The notes beneath the pieces were generated by a model. That model made no database searches. It saw only the letters and a list, made by a program, of their open reading frames with translations, and was not told the origin of the DNA. 64,000 bases of DNA from Cognatishimia sp. 1_MG-2023. Its GTDB lineage: Bacteria > Pseudomonadota > Alphaproteobacteria > Rhodobacterales > Rhodobacteraceae. A program made the position numbers and the translations under genes. The stretch spans positions 1 through 64,000 of the forward strand of contig NZ_JAUORX010000003.1 in assembly GCF_030548175.1 (NCBI RefSeq), given 5' to 3'. This document shows, one piece after another, positions 43,274 through 52,532 of the stretch (position 1 is the first letter of the stretch; each line of letters opens with the position of its first letter).

Positions 43274-44272
43274 ATGACAAAAATCGCAATCAATGGCCTT
43301 GGCCGCATGGGTAAACTGGTGCTGCGCCGTCTCTTTGACATAGGCCTTGGCAACCAAATCACCCTGATCAACGATCCCTTTGGCGACATCGACACCCACG
43401 CGCTGCTCATCGAATTCGATACAGTCCACGGCACGTGGAAAGCTGACGTGAGCCATGATGACAAATCCATCACCATCAACGGCCACACCATCACATTCAC
43501 TCAGGAAATGACCCCAGCGGCTCTGCCGCTTGGCGACATCGACCTGGTCGTCGAATGCTCTGGCAAGTTCAAAACCCAAGACACCCTGCAGCCATACTTT
43601 GATGCTGGCGTCAAAAAGGTTGTCGTCTCAGCCCCTGTTAAAATCGAAGGCGCAGCCAACATTGTCTATGGCGTGAACCACGACACATATGTTGACCAAA
43701 ACATCGTCACCGCCGCCAGCTGCACCACCAACTGCATCGCCCCCGTGGTTAAAGTCATGCACGAGACGTTTGGCATCGACCAAGCCTCTTTCACCACCAT
43801 CCACGATGTGACCAACACGCAAACCATCGTCGACAAAGCCCACAATGACCCGCGCCGCGCACGTTCGGCCCTCAATTCGCTGATCCCAACCACCACCGGG
43901 TCCGCCAAGGCTGTCATCCAAATCTTCCCGGAGCTCGAGGGCAAGATCAACGGCCACGCCGTCCGTGTCCCACTGCTGAACGCTTCACTCACCGACATCG
44001 TGTTCGATGTGTCCCGCGATGTTACCGAAGACGACGTCAACGCCGCCCTAAAAGAAGCCAGCGAAACCACACTGCAAAACATCCTTGGCTTTGAAACCCG
44101 CCCATTGGTCAGCTGCGACTACACAAACGACGACCGTTCCACCATCGTCGACGCGCTCTCCACAATGGTCGTGAACAAACGCCAAGTGAAAATCTATGCG
44201 TGGTACGACAACGAATGGGGCTACGTCAGCCGCTTGGCCGACATCACCAATATGGTTGCCAAATCCATCTAA
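43274..44272 (+). CDS. glyceraldehyde-3-phosphate dehydrogenase, ArsJ-associated
   Basis: A 332-residue GAPDH with the nucleotide-binding INGLGRMGKLVLRRL and catalytic Cys in ASCTTNCIAPVVKV. In ArsJ operons this enzyme uses arsenate in place of phosphate to make 1-arseno-3-phosphoglycerate, which ArsJ exports. The start at 43274 is the ATG after AAGGACTGAAAAC; the frame goes on upstream into acr3. Its Rossmann motif is not the one of housekeeping GAPDH (usually GFGRIGR), in line with a dedicated role. Confidence 0.92.
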   Translation: MTKIAINGLGRMGKLVLRRLFDIGLGNQITLINDPFGDIDTHALLIEFDTVHGTWKADVSHDDKSITINGHTITFTQEMTPAALPLGDIDLVVECSGKFKTQDTLQPYFDAGVKKVVVSAPVKIEGAANIVYGVNHDTYVDQNIVTAASCTTNCIAPVVKVMHETFGIDQASFTTIHDVTNTQTIVDKAHNDPRRARSALNSLIPTTTGSAKAVIQIFPELEGKINGHAVRVPLLNASLTDIVFDVSRDVTEDDVNAALKEASETTLQNILGFETRPLVSCDYTNDDRSTIVDALSTMVVNKRQVKIYAWYDNEWGYVSRLADITNMVAKSI

Positions 44273-44291
44273 CCTGCGGAAAGTCAAAGAT

Positions 44292-45539
44292 ATGTCAGCC
44301 ATGACAGACGAAAAACCAAACGGCCTCGCCGCCTATATCACCGTCACTGCTGCCTATTGGGCGTTCATGCTGACGGATGGCGCGCTGCGTATGTTGGTGC
44401 TCTTGCACTTTCACACCCTCGGCTTTTCCGCTGTCCAGCTGGCATATCTCTTTCTGCTCTATGAACTCATGGGCGTCGTCACCAACCTCTCTGCAGGTTG
44501 GATCGCCGCCCGGTTCGGCCTGACAACCACACTCTACGCGGGCCTCGCGATCCAAATCGCAGCCCTCGTGGCCCTCGCGCAACTCAATCCCGAATGGTCA
44601 CTGACCGCCTCGGTCATATTTGTGATGTGTGTCCAAGGCCTCTCTGGCATTGCCAAAGACCTTTCCAAAATGTCCGCCAAATCCGCCGTCAAACTACTGG
44701 CACCCAAAGGGCAGGGCGGCCTCTTTCGCTGGGTCGCCATCCTGACCGGCTCCAAAAACGCGGTCAAAGGCTTCGGCTTTCTGCTGGGCGCAGCACTCCT
44801 CGCCACCGCAGGTTTCCTCACCGCGATCTGGGCCATGGCCGCCGTCCTAACCGTCATCCTAATCGGCACCATGATCTTCATGCCCGCCGGTCTGCCCCAA
44901 GGCAAAAAATCCGCCAAATTCAGCCAAGTCTGGTCCAAAGATCGCAACATCAACCGCCTCAGCCTTGCGCGCATGTTCCTCTTTGGCGCGCGCGACGTCT
45001 GGTTCGTTGTTGGCATCCCGATCTATTTCTACGCCGTGCTGTCGGATGGCAGCCACGAGGGCAACCGCGCCGCCTTCTTCACTATCGGCACCTTCATGGC
45101 CGTCTGGATCATCCTCTATGGCTTTGTCCAAGGCCTCGCGCCGAAAATCCTAAAAGCCGCAGATAAATCCACCACCGAAATCGCCCAATCCGCCACTCTC
45201 TGGGTCGCGATCCTCACGCTGATCCCCGCAACCCTCGCCGCCGCTGTCGCCCTAAACCTACCGCAGCTCACCCCGATCCTGATCGCGGGCCTGCTGATCT
45301 TCGGCTTTGTCTTCGCAATCAACAGCTCCGTTCACAGCTACCTCATCCTCGCCTTCACCAGCGACGAGCGCGTCACGATGGACGTCGGTTTCTACTACAT
45401 GTCCAACGCAGCAGGCCGCCTAATCGGCACGCTGCTATCAGGCCTCAGCTACCAAATCGGAGGTCTGCCACTATGCCTAGCAACCGCAGCCCTCATGGCC
45501 GGCGCATCCACCTTGGCAGCGAGAGAGCTAACGCGATAG
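44292..45539 (+). CDS. arsJ: ArsJ, organoarsenical MFS efflux permease
   Basis: A 415-residue MFS transporter of the ArsJ family with about 12 helices. VCVQGLSGIAKDLSKMSAKS and LLAPKGQGGLFRWVAILTGS are strongly conserved in ArsJ. It exports 1-arseno-3-phosphoglycerate made by the adjacent GAPDH, so the pair removes arsenate without reduction. It closes the operon, 19 bp after the GAPDH stop, and ends four bases before the convergent BLUF gene. Confidence 0.95.
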   Translation: MSAMTDEKPNGLAAYITVTAAYWAFMLTDGALRMLVLLHFHTLGFSAVQLAYLFLLYELMGVVTNLSAGWIAARFGLTTTLYAGLAIQIAALVALAQLNPEWSLTASVIFVMCVQGLSGIAKDLSKMSAKSAVKLLAPKGQGGLFRWVAILTGSKNAVKGFGFLLGAALLATAGFLTAIWAMAAVLTVILIGTMIFMPAGLPQGKKSAKFSQVWSKDRNINRLSLARMFLFGARDVWFVVGIPIYFYAVLSDGSHEGNRAAFFTIGTFMAVWIILYGFVQGLAPKILKAADKSTTEIAQSATLWVAILTLIPATLAAAVALNLPQLTPILIAGLLIFGFVFAINSSVHSYLILAFTSDERVTMDVGFYYMSNAAGRLIGTLLSGLSYQIGGLPLCLATAALMAGASTLAARELTR

Positions 45540-45543
45540 GTGA

Positions 45544-45975
45544 TCAAACGGGGCGCGTGGTGTCCCGAAAGGCTTCAAAGAATCCCGTAACAATCTTGTC
45601 TGACGCGACGGATGTCGGATTCTCGGGGTCGAAAACCGCCCGCAAATCTTTGAACGCTTGGTTCTGCGGCGGCGTCTGATCCGCAGCAGGAACAAATGCC
45701 ATCGAATACTTCTCAAAGCATCGTTCTAAGGCCTCTCCCCTCCAGGCTAAAGTTACATTCCGGTGCAAGGTGTTTCCGCTGATCCGATCAAAACACGCTT
45801 GGACAGCACTTCGCGGTCCTTCCAATACCTGAATGAACGTAAAATCGTGATAGGCGACAAGGCCGGTAATCCCAACGCGCTGGTTGTTCGCACGTGCCAA
45901 TTGCATCAAAGCTTCCAGGTCTTCCGAGGCCATGGCATGCGCGGCTGTGCTAAAATAAATGATGCGATAAATCAT
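45544..45975 (-). CDS. BLUF-domain blue-light photosensor
   Basis: A 143-residue protein made of one BLUF domain plus a short tail. Tyr7 (RIIYFST), the asparagine near residue 30 (ANNQRVGITG) and Gln in FTFIQVLEG are the flavin-site residues, so it should bind FAD and respond to blue light. No effector domain is fused. The start at the ATG 45975 removes an unlikely 13-residue extension. Its target is unknown; it neighbours arsJ and lepA only by chance, as far as I can tell. Confidence 0.92.
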   Translation of the reverse strand: MIYRIIYFSTAAHAMASEDLEALMQLARANNQRVGITGLVAYHDFTFIQVLEGPRSAVQACFDRISGNTLHRNVTLAWRGEALERCFEKYSMAFVPAADQTPPQNQAFKDLRAVFDPENPTSVASDKIVTGFFEAFRDTTRPV

Positions 45976-46216
45976 GGTGGATCCAATTTCTGAAATACAC
46001 GCAGGATGTATCATTCAGAGACTTGCTCAATCTTTGAGGTACATCAACATGAACAGAAAACTGGGCCAGTTTTTCGACAATTTCTTCAATTCCCTGTCGC
46101 CCGCTTTTTCTTGATCTAAATACCTTCGCCGAAGGCATCCAATCCTAACCACCCACGCAATGGCATATGTTGCAGAACCGCTTGACCAACAGCCGTTTCC
46201 CAGCCATATCCGCCTT

Positions 46217-48031
46217 ATGACAAAGCTTTCGAAAATCCGCAATTTCTCCATCGTCGCGCATATTGACCATGGTAAATCCACCCTCGCTGACCGCCTCATC
46301 CAAGAGACGGGCACGGTGGAAGATCGTGACATGAAGGAACAGCTGCTCGACAGCATGGATATCGAACGCGAGCGTGGCATCACCATCAAAGCCAACACCG
46401 TGCGTATCGAATTCAAAGCCGCGGATGGCGAGACCTATATTCTCAACCTGATCGACACCCCGGGCCACGTCGATTTCGCCTACGAAGTCTCCCGCTCCAT
46501 GCGCGCGGTCGAAGGCTCTTTGCTGGTTGTCGACTCCACCCAAGGCGTCGAAGCACAGACGCTGGCCAACGTCTATCACGCCATCGAAGCAGACCACGAA
46601 ATCGTACCGGTCCTGAACAAGATCGACCTGCCAGCCTCTGACTGTGATCGCGTCGCCGAACAGATCGAAGACGTCATCGGCATCGACGCCACAGGCGCGC
46701 TGCAAGTCTCCGCCAAAACAGGGCAGGGCATCCGCGAAACCCTGCAATCCGTTGTCGACGATCTGCCCGCCCCCGAAGGCGACATCGACGCGCCGCTCAA
46801 AGCGATGCTGGTCGACAGTTGGTACGATGCCTACCTTGGCGTTATCGTTCTGGTCCGCATCATGGACGGCACCTTGAAAAAGGGCCAGCGCGTCAAATTC
46901 ATGTCCAACAACACGTTGCATTCCGTTGACCGCGTTGGCGTCTTCCGTCCAGAAATGGAAATGGTCGACAGCCTCGGCCCCGGCGAAATCGGCTTCCTGA
47001 CCGCTTCGATCAAACAGGTCCGCGACACCCGGGTTGGTGACACCATCACCAATGACCGCAACGGCACGACAGAGGCTTTGCCAGGCTTTAAGCCCGCGCA
47101 GCCAGTGGTCTTCTGTGGCCTGTTCCCAGTTGATAGCTCTGAATTCGAAGATCTGCGCGATGCGATTGATAAGCTGGCTCTAAACGACGCCTCCTTTAGC
47201 TTTGAAATGGAAACCTCTGCCGCGCTTGGCTTTGGCTTCCGCTGTGGTTTCCTTGGCCTCTTGCACCTCGAAGTGATCCGCGACCGGATCGAACGCGAAT
47301 ATAACATCGAACTCATCACCACGGCCCCATCGGTGATCTATCACATCTACATGAAGGCCAAAGAGGGCGAAGAGCCCGAGATGATCGAGCTGCACAACCC
47401 TGCCGACATGCCCGACATGTCCAAGGTGGATCACCTAGAAGAGCCGCGTATCAAAGCCACCATTCTGGTGCCCGACGAATACCTGGGCGACGTCCTAAAG
47501 CTTTGCCAAGACCGCCGCGGTATCCAAGAAGACCTCACCTATGCCGGCACCCGCGCGATGGTCGTCTATGACCTGCCGCTGAACGAAGTCGTCTTTGATT
47601 TCTATGATCGCCTGAAATCGGTAACAAAAGGTTACGCGTCGTTCGATTATCAAATGATCGGCTACCGCGAGGATCAGCTGGTGAAAATGTCCGTGCTGGT
47701 CAACGACGAACCAGTCGATGCGCTCTCCACCATGGTTCACCGCGACCGTGCTGAACAACGTGGCCGCGCCATGTGTGAAAAGCTCAAGGATCTGATCCCG
47801 CGTCACATGTTCAAAATCCCGATCCAAGCAGCCATCGGCGGCAAAGTCATCGCCCGTGAAACGCTGTCTGCCCTACGCAAAGACGTAACCGCCAAATGCT
47901 ACGGCGGCGACGCAACACGTAAAAAGAAACTGCTCGAAAAGCAGAAGGCCGGTAAGAAAAAGATGCGCCAATTCGGCCGCGTCGACATCCCCCAAGAAGC
48001 GTTCATTTCTGCGCTTAAGATGGACGACTGA
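46217..48031 (+). CDS. lepA: elongation factor 4, LepA
   Basis: A 604-residue translational GTPase. [19 protein letters not shown] is the G1 region, [10 protein letters not shown]3 and NKIDLP G4, and the C-terminal LepA domain ends in a lysine-rich tail. It back-translocates or otherwise aids ribosomes under stress. I start at 46217 because the family length is about 600 and the longer frame to 46160 is not conserved. A clear terminator follows. Confidence 0.96.
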   Translation: MTKLSKIRNFSIVAHIDHGKSTLADRLIQETGTVEDRDMKEQLLDSMDIERERGITIKANTVRIEFKAADGETYILNLIDTPGHVDFAYEVSRSMRAVEGSLLVVDSTQGVEAQTLANVYHAIEADHEIVPVLNKIDLPASDCDRVAEQIEDVIGIDATGALQVSAKTGQGIRETLQSVVDDLPAPEGDIDAPLKAMLVDSWYDAYLGVIVLVRIMDGTLKKGQRVKFMSNNTLHSVDRVGVFRPEMEMVDSLGPGEIGFLTASIKQVRDTRVGDTITNDRNGTTEALPGFKPAQPVVFCGLFPVDSSEFEDLRDAIDKLALNDASFSFEMETSAALGFGFRCGFLGLLHLEVIRDRIEREYNIELITTAPSVIYHIYMKAKEGEEPEMIELHNPADMPDMSKVDHLEEPRIKATILVPDEYLGDVLKLCQDRRGIQEDLTYAGTRAMVVYDLPLNEVVFDFYDRLKSVTKGYASFDYQMIGYREDQLVKMSVLVNDEPVDALSTMVHRDRAEQRGRAMCEKLKDLIPRHMFKIPIQAAIGGKVIARETLSALRKDVTAKCYGGDATRKKKLLEKQKAGKKKMRQFGRVDIPQEAFISALKMDD

Positions 48032-48048
48032 TTTTCCAAAATTATGAC

Positions 48049-48085
48049 AAAAGGGCCTCCTATCTTAGAGGGCCTTTTGGTTTTC
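48049..48085 (+). terminator. Rho-independent terminator of lepA
   Basis: AAAAGGGCCTC (48049-48059) and GAGGGCCTTTT (48068-48078) form an 11-bp stem, loop CTATCTTA, with TTTTGGTTTT after it. It lies 17 bases after the lepA stop. Confidence 0.9.
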
Positions 48086-48161
48086 ATACGCCGCCCAATT
48101 TGGGCAAGTATGTCGTGCAATCGTAAAGAGTATGTAAACGCTAAAATTCCATATTCTCGAA

Positions 48162-48190
48162 TCGTACGTTTCAGCCTTCGAAACGTACGA
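48162..48190. repeat. 11-bp inverted repeat TCGTACGTTTC / GAAACGTACGA
   Basis: Perfect arms at 48162-48172 and 48180-48190 with a 7-base loop between the convergent lepA and hydrolase ends. No U tract follows, and lepA already has its own terminator. The inner arms repeat those at 17693-17726. Confidence 0.65.
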
Positions 48191-48199
48191 ATTTCCAGA

Positions 48200-48961
48200 T
48201 TAACGATTTACCCAAGCACGGACCGTTGCGATAAACTCTGCCGGCTTTTCGGCGTGTAACCAGTGGCCCGCGCCCGAAATCTTAACGAATGCGGATTTTG
48301 GGAACATATCGCGGATTTGGGGGCGGTGTTCGGCCAAAACGTAATCGGAATTTGCACCGGATAAAAACAGAGTAGGGGCCTCAAATGCCCCGGTTACATC
48401 CTCTGGAAATCCCATAATCTTGGGCATCTCGGCCTCAAGCACGTCCAAATTCAACCGCCATCGTTTCTCTTTTAAATCAAGGGATTGCGTAAAGAATGAC
48501 CGCAACGTCGCATCCTCAACCCCGGCGTTGGCGAGCATATCTAAAGCGTCTGAACGCTTCTCTACTCGGTCCAAATCCACCGCGCGCATGGCATGGATAA
48601 ACGGCAGCTGTGTGTGCGTGTAAGCCACCGGTGCGATGTCTGCGACGATCAGGCGATCCACCAAGTCTGGGCGCTGTATCGCCAGCACCATTGCGGCCTT
48701 GCCACCCATGGAATGGCCCAACACAATCGCTGGTCCGATGTCTTCCAGTACCTCGGCCAAATCACCTGCAAGGTCATGATAAGAATGCGAATTTTCGCGC
48801 GGGCTTTCCCCGTGGTTGCGATGATCTACCGCAAAAACCTGCCGCTCGTTTGACAGTTTTTTCGCCACCACGCCCCAATTTCGCGCAGAGCCATAAAGCC
48901 CATGCACAATTAACAAAGGTAAACGTTCAGTAGCGGTGCCGTGCGCGATCATATTCAACAT
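48200..48961 (-). CDS. alpha/beta-fold hydrolase
   Basis: A 253-residue serine hydrolase. LIVHGLYGSARNW holds the oxyanion hole, LGHSMGGKAAMVLA the nucleophile elbow, and the histidine in SGAGHWLHAEKP completes the triad. It resembles YbfF-type esterases; the substrate is unknown. The start is uncertain: ATGs at 48961 and 48952 and a TTG at 48967 exist. It is divergent from the following one-pass membrane protein. Confidence 0.87.
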   Translation of the reverse strand: MLNMIAHGTATERLPLLIVHGLYGSARNWGVVAKKLSNERQVFAVDHRNHGESPRENSHSYHDLAGDLAEVLEDIGPAIVLGHSMGGKAAMVLAIQRPDLVDRLIVADIAPVAYTHTQLPFIHAMRAVDLDRVEKRSDALDMLANAGVEDATLRSFFTQSLDLKEKRWRLNLDVLEAEMPKIMGFPEDVTGAFEAPTLFLSGANSDYVLAEHRPQIRDMFPKSAFVKISGAGHWLHAEKPAEFIATVRAWVNR

Positions 48962-49033
48962 GGGCAAGTCGTATCATACTCCCTCTTTTGAGCAAGCCCA
49001 AGCCGTGTTAGGTTACTCTTAGAGGTTGAATAA

Positions 49034-49408
49034 GTGATTGATCCGAAACACTTTAACGATGAAATCGCCAAGCTGCTAAAGCTCGTGGATGCCAAATTTG
49101 GTATCCAATCGGATGAGCTATCGGAAGCGATGCGTAAAATTGGACGCAGATTACCACAAGCCGCCCACCGCAACGCCGCCCGTTTGGTCGAGGCGCAACA
49201 GCAGCTGAAGAACCCAAAAATCGCCCTGCAATTGGACGAGAAATCGCTTGTAAAACCCTATGCGTCGTTACGATCTGACCTGGAAACCTACGATCCCGCT
49301 GACCGTCGCAAAGGCGCAATTCTTGGTGCGCTTGGGGTGACGGTGTTCAACCTGATCATCGTTGTGATCCTGCTGATCTGCGTTTTGATTTGGCGCGGGT
49401 TCCTTTGA
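49034..49408 (+). CDS. conserved one-pass membrane protein of unknown function
   Basis: A 124-residue protein with a GTG start at 49034. Residues 1-90 are charged and helical (EIAKLLKLVDAKFGIQSDEL), and a single membrane helix lies near the C-terminus (GVTVFNLIIVVILLICVLIW), so it is tail-anchored with most of the chain in the cytoplasm. I recognise no family. It ends before a bidirectional terminator shared with glyA. Confidence 0.68.
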   Translation: MIDPKHFNDEIAKLLKLVDAKFGIQSDELSEAMRKIGRRLPQAAHRNAARLVEAQQQLKNPKIALQLDEKSLVKPYASLRSDLETYDPADRRKGAILGALGVTVFNLIIVVILLICVLIWRGFL

Positions 49409-49431
49409 TTTAAGCCACTGAAACGCAAAGA

Positions 49432-49462
49432 AAAACGCCGCCCAAATGGACGGCGTTTTCTA
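49432..49462. terminator. bidirectional terminator between the 124-aa gene and glyA
   Basis: AAAACGCCG (49432-49440) and CGGCGTTTT (49451-49459) pair perfectly; the minus strand continues TTTTTCTTTG, the plus strand TTTTC. It serves both convergent genes. Confidence 0.88.
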
Positions 49463-49477
49463 CAGATTTAAATGACC

Positions 49478-50773
49478 TTACAGGTTCGGATACAGCGGGA
49501 AACGCGCGCAAAGCTCAGCCACTTGTGCCTTCACTTTTGCTTCTACCTCTGCATTCCCTTCTTCGCCATTTGCCGCCAAACCTTCGACAACTTCGATGAT
49601 CATGTCAGCAATTTCACGGAACTCAGCTTCGCCGAACCCACGTGTCGTGCCCGCAGGCGTACCCAAGCGAATACCAGATGTAACAAATGGTTTTTCCGGA
49701 TCAAACGGAATGCCGTTTTTGTTGGTTGTGATATGCGCGCGACCCAATGCTTTCTCTGTCGCGTTGCCTTTCACACCCTTCGGGCGCAGGTCGACCAGCA
49801 TTACGTGTGTGTCTGTGCCACCAGTTACGATGTCCAATCCACCCTTCATCAGCTGATCAGCCAAGGCAACCGCATTGGCTCGAACTTGCTTTTGGTAGGT
49901 TTTGAATTCCGGGCGCAGCGCTTCGCCAAAGGCAACAGCTTTTGCCGCGATAACGTGCATCAACGGACCACCTTGAATACCCGGGAAGATCGCGGAATTC
50001 ACTTTCTTTGCAATGGCTTCGTCGTTGGTCAGGATCATGCCGCCACGTGGGCCGCGCAGTGTTTTGTGCGTGGTTGTGGTCGCGACATCTGCGTATGGGA
50101 ACGGGGATGGGTGCTCGCCTGCGGCGACCAGACCGGCAAAATGCGCCATGTCGACCATCAGCAACGCGCCAACGCTGTCAGCGATTTCGCGGAACTTCGC
50201 AAAGTCGATCTGACGTGGAATCGCGGAACCACCAGCGATGATCAGCTTTGGCTTATGTTCGTTCGCTAGTTCTTGAACTTGATCATAGTCGATACGGTTG
50301 TCCTGCTTGCGCACACCGTACTGAATGGCGTTGAACCACTTACCAGATTGGTTTGGCGCGGCACCATGGGTCAAGTGACCGCCAGACGCCAAGTTCATAC
50401 CCAGAATGGTATCACCTGGCTGAATCAATGCTTGGAACGCACCTTGGTTCGCTTGCGAGCCAGAGTTTGGTTGAACGTTGGCAAACTCACAGCCAAACAG
50501 CTCTTTGGCGCGGTCGATTGCTAGGTTCTCTGCAACGTCTACATACTGGCAACCACCATAGTAACGGCGACCTGGATAGCCTTCGGCATATTTGTTGGTC
50601 ATGACGGAACCTTGGGCTTCCATCACTGCCGCGGAAACGATGTTCTCGGATGCGATCAACTCGATTTCATCGCGCTGGCGACCCAGCTCATCTGTGATAG
50701 AGCCGAAAAGCTCTGGGTCACGAGAAGACAGGGACTCGGTAAAGAAACCAGTGTCACGGGTAGGGGCGTTCAT
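49478..50773 (-). CDS. glyA: serine hydroxymethyltransferase GlyA
   Basis: A 431-residue PLP enzyme converting serine and tetrahydrofolate to glycine and methylene-THF. [19 protein letters not shown] is the N-terminal family block and [17 protein letters not shown] bears the PLP lysine. Length is standard. The promoter region holds a small GTTTCC-TAAA-GGAAAC palindrome at 50805-50820. It is divergent from nadK. Confidence 0.97.
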   Translation of the reverse strand: MNAPTRDTGFFTESLSSRDPELFGSITDELGRQRDEIELIASENIVSAAVMEAQGSVMTNKYAEGYPGRRYYGGCQYVDVAENLAIDRAKELFGCEFANVQPNSGSQANQGAFQALIQPGDTILGMNLASGGHLTHGAAPNQSGKWFNAIQYGVRKQDNRIDYDQVQELANEHKPKLIIAGGSAIPRQIDFAKFREIADSVGALLMVDMAHFAGLVAAGEHPSPFPYADVATTTTHKTLRGPRGGMILTNDEAIAKKVNSAIFPGIQGGPLMHVIAAKAVAFGEALRPEFKTYQKQVRANAVALADQLMKGGLDIVTGGTDTHVMLVDLRPKGVKGNATEKALGRAHITTNKNGIPFDPEKPFVTSGIRLGTPAGTTRGFGEAEFREIADMIIEVVEGLAANGEEGNAEVEAKVKAQVAELCARFPLYPNL

Positions 50774-50949
50774 TTGCTGTGCTCCGACTAGAGAAATTTG
50801 AAAAGTTTCCTAAAGGAAACATTCTGAAATGGAAAGATAAGAAACGCCCTTGGAGCGTAAATCTTAGCTAGAACACTGGCGTGTCAGGTAAACTTGTGTT
50901 TCTTTCGGAACCACATGACGGCCTTTGGAAACAGGATACAGCCAAAACC

Positions 50950-51711
50950 ATGCCAAAGAGAATCGCATTCCTCGCCTCAGAGGCGCATACGGCACAAACG
51001 GCGCGTGCCACTTTGATCGGTCGCTATGGCAATCGCCCAGCGGATGATGCGGATGTCATCGTGGCATTGGGTGGGGATGGCTTTATGTTGCAAACCCTGC
51101 ATGGCACCCAAGAGCTTGATGTGCCGGTCTACGGGATGAACCGCGGGACCGTTGGTTTTTTGATGAATGAGTATGTTGAATCTGATCTGCTAGAGCGCTT
51201 GGATAGCGCCGAAGAAGAGATGATCAACCCGCTGACCATGACAGCGACTTGCCAAAACGGCAAAACCCACCACGCGCTTGCCATCAATGAGGTGTCTATG
51301 CTGCGCCAAGGGCCACAGGCGGCAAAGCTGCGTATTTGGATCGACGGTCGCCTACGCATGGACGAGTTGGTCTGTGATGGCGCCCTGTTGTCCACGCCGG
51401 CGGGGTCCACGGCCTATAACTATTCCGCGCATGGTCCTATCTTGCCAATTGGTTCTGACGTTCTTGCCTTAACGGCCATTGCACCGTTTCGCCCACGCCG
51501 TTGGCGGGGGGCTTTGGTGCGCAAAGAGTCACTTGTGCGGATCGAAGTTGTGAACCCGGAAAAACGCCCCGTTATGGCGGACGCTGATAGTCGGTCGGTA
51601 CGCGATGTCATCTCGGTTGAAATTCGGTCCGAGCCATCTGTTGGTCACCGCATACTGTTTGATCCGGGGCATGGCCTCGAGGAACGTTTGATCCGCGAAC
51701 AATTTGTATAA
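50950..51711 (+). CDS. nadK: NAD kinase
   Basis: A 253-residue NAD(+) kinase making NADP. VIVALGGDGFMLQTLHG holds the GGDG motif, and AINEVSMLRQ and DGALLSTPAGSTAYNYSAHG are conserved NAD- and ATP-site segments. The ATG at 50950 gives the family length; the frame starts at 50881 but adds 23 unlikely residues. It is followed ten bases later by a VOC protein. Confidence 0.95.
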   Translation: MPKRIAFLASEAHTAQTARATLIGRYGNRPADDADVIVALGGDGFMLQTLHGTQELDVPVYGMNRGTVGFLMNEYVESDLLERLDSAEEEMINPLTMTATCQNGKTHHALAINEVSMLRQGPQAAKLRIWIDGRLRMDELVCDGALLSTPAGSTAYNYSAHGPILPIGSDVLALTAIAPFRPRRWRGALVRKESLVRIEVVNPEKRPVMADADSRSVRDVISVEIRSEPSVGHRILFDPGHGLEERLIREQFV

Positions 51712-51721
51712 GGACGCTCGC

Positions 51722-52108
51722 ATGCAGATCGAAGGAGTGCATCACGCGGCCATCATCTGCTCGGACATTCATGTATCCAAAGCGTTTTATTCCGATGTTC
51801 TGGGATTGAAGATTATTGCCGAAACCTATCGCGAGGTGCGCGATAGCTGGAAGGTTGATTTCGCTTTGCCGGACGGGTCGCAGATAGAGCTGTTTAGTAT
51901 GCCGAACGCACCTACACGCCCGTCTTATCCAGAGGCGCAAGGGCTACGGCATTTGGCGTTCAAGGTCTTGGACGTTGCGCAAGCTAAGCACGACTTAGAA
52001 GAGCAGGGCGTCGCCGTCGAACCCATCCGCATAGATGCGTTTACTGGAAAGGCGTTTACATTCTTTGCTGACCCAGATGGGCTACCGCTGGAGCTCTATC
52101 AAGTCTAA
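51722..52108 (+). CDS. VOC-family (glyoxalase-like) protein
   Basis: A 128-residue vicinal-oxygen-chelate protein like YaeR/GloA2. It begins IEGVHHAAIICSDIHVSKAF, with the metal-binding His near residue 6 and glutamates of IELF and PLELYQV. Such proteins act as lyases, dioxygenases or hydrolases; the substrate is unknown. It is coupled to nadK by proximity. Confidence 0.87.
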   Translation: MQIEGVHHAAIICSDIHVSKAFYSDVLGLKIIAETYREVRDSWKVDFALPDGSQIELFSMPNAPTRPSYPEAQGLRHLAFKVLDVAQAKHDLEEQGVAVEPIRIDAFTGKAFTFFADPDGLPLELYQV

Positions 52109-52169
52109 GGCTAAAAATGCAAAATGGGCCCCCGAAGGCGCCCATTTCAAAACCGGTTCTCAATGCTGA

Positions 52170-52376
52170 TTACAGCAGAGAAATGCCGCCTGCGCTTTCG
52201 CGGCCGTCACGGCCAGCTTCCAGCTCGTACTCAACCTTTTGGTTGTCAGCCAAGCCGTCTAGGCCAGCTTGTTGTACTGCGCGGATATGAACGAAAACGT
52301 CCTTGCCGCCATCTTCAGGTGCAATAAAGCCGTAGCCTTTGTCGGTGTTAAACCATTTTACGGTGCCTGTAGGCAT
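52170..52376 (-). CDS. cspA: cold-shock protein, CspA family
   Basis: A 68-residue single-domain cold-shock RNA chaperone. TGTVKWFNTDKGYGFIAPED holds RNP1 and DVFVHIRAV is RNP2. The ATG at 52376 has AAGGAG nearby; the longer frame to 52487 is a leader. A long 5' region to about 52530 may hold a cold-shock leader. Confidence 0.95.
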   Translation of the reverse strand: MPTGTVKWFNTDKGYGFIAPEDGGKDVFVHIRAVQQAGLDGLADNQKVEYELEAGRDGRESAGGISLL

Positions 52377-52532
52377 AACCGTTCTCCTTAAAAAAGCCTG
52401 ACCGCAGAATGCGTCAAGTCCTAGGCGTCTGTGCAGAATCGAATGCGTAATCGCCGTAGGCAAAGACAGGTAAACGATAGAAGGCACGTCGTGCCGGAGT
52501 CATGTGCCATGGTGATTTGTGTTTGTAAAGAC

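Noticed and set aside
48162-48190. Intrinsic terminator of lepA
   Set aside because: lepA already has a better terminator at 48049-48085, and this stem lacks a U tract.
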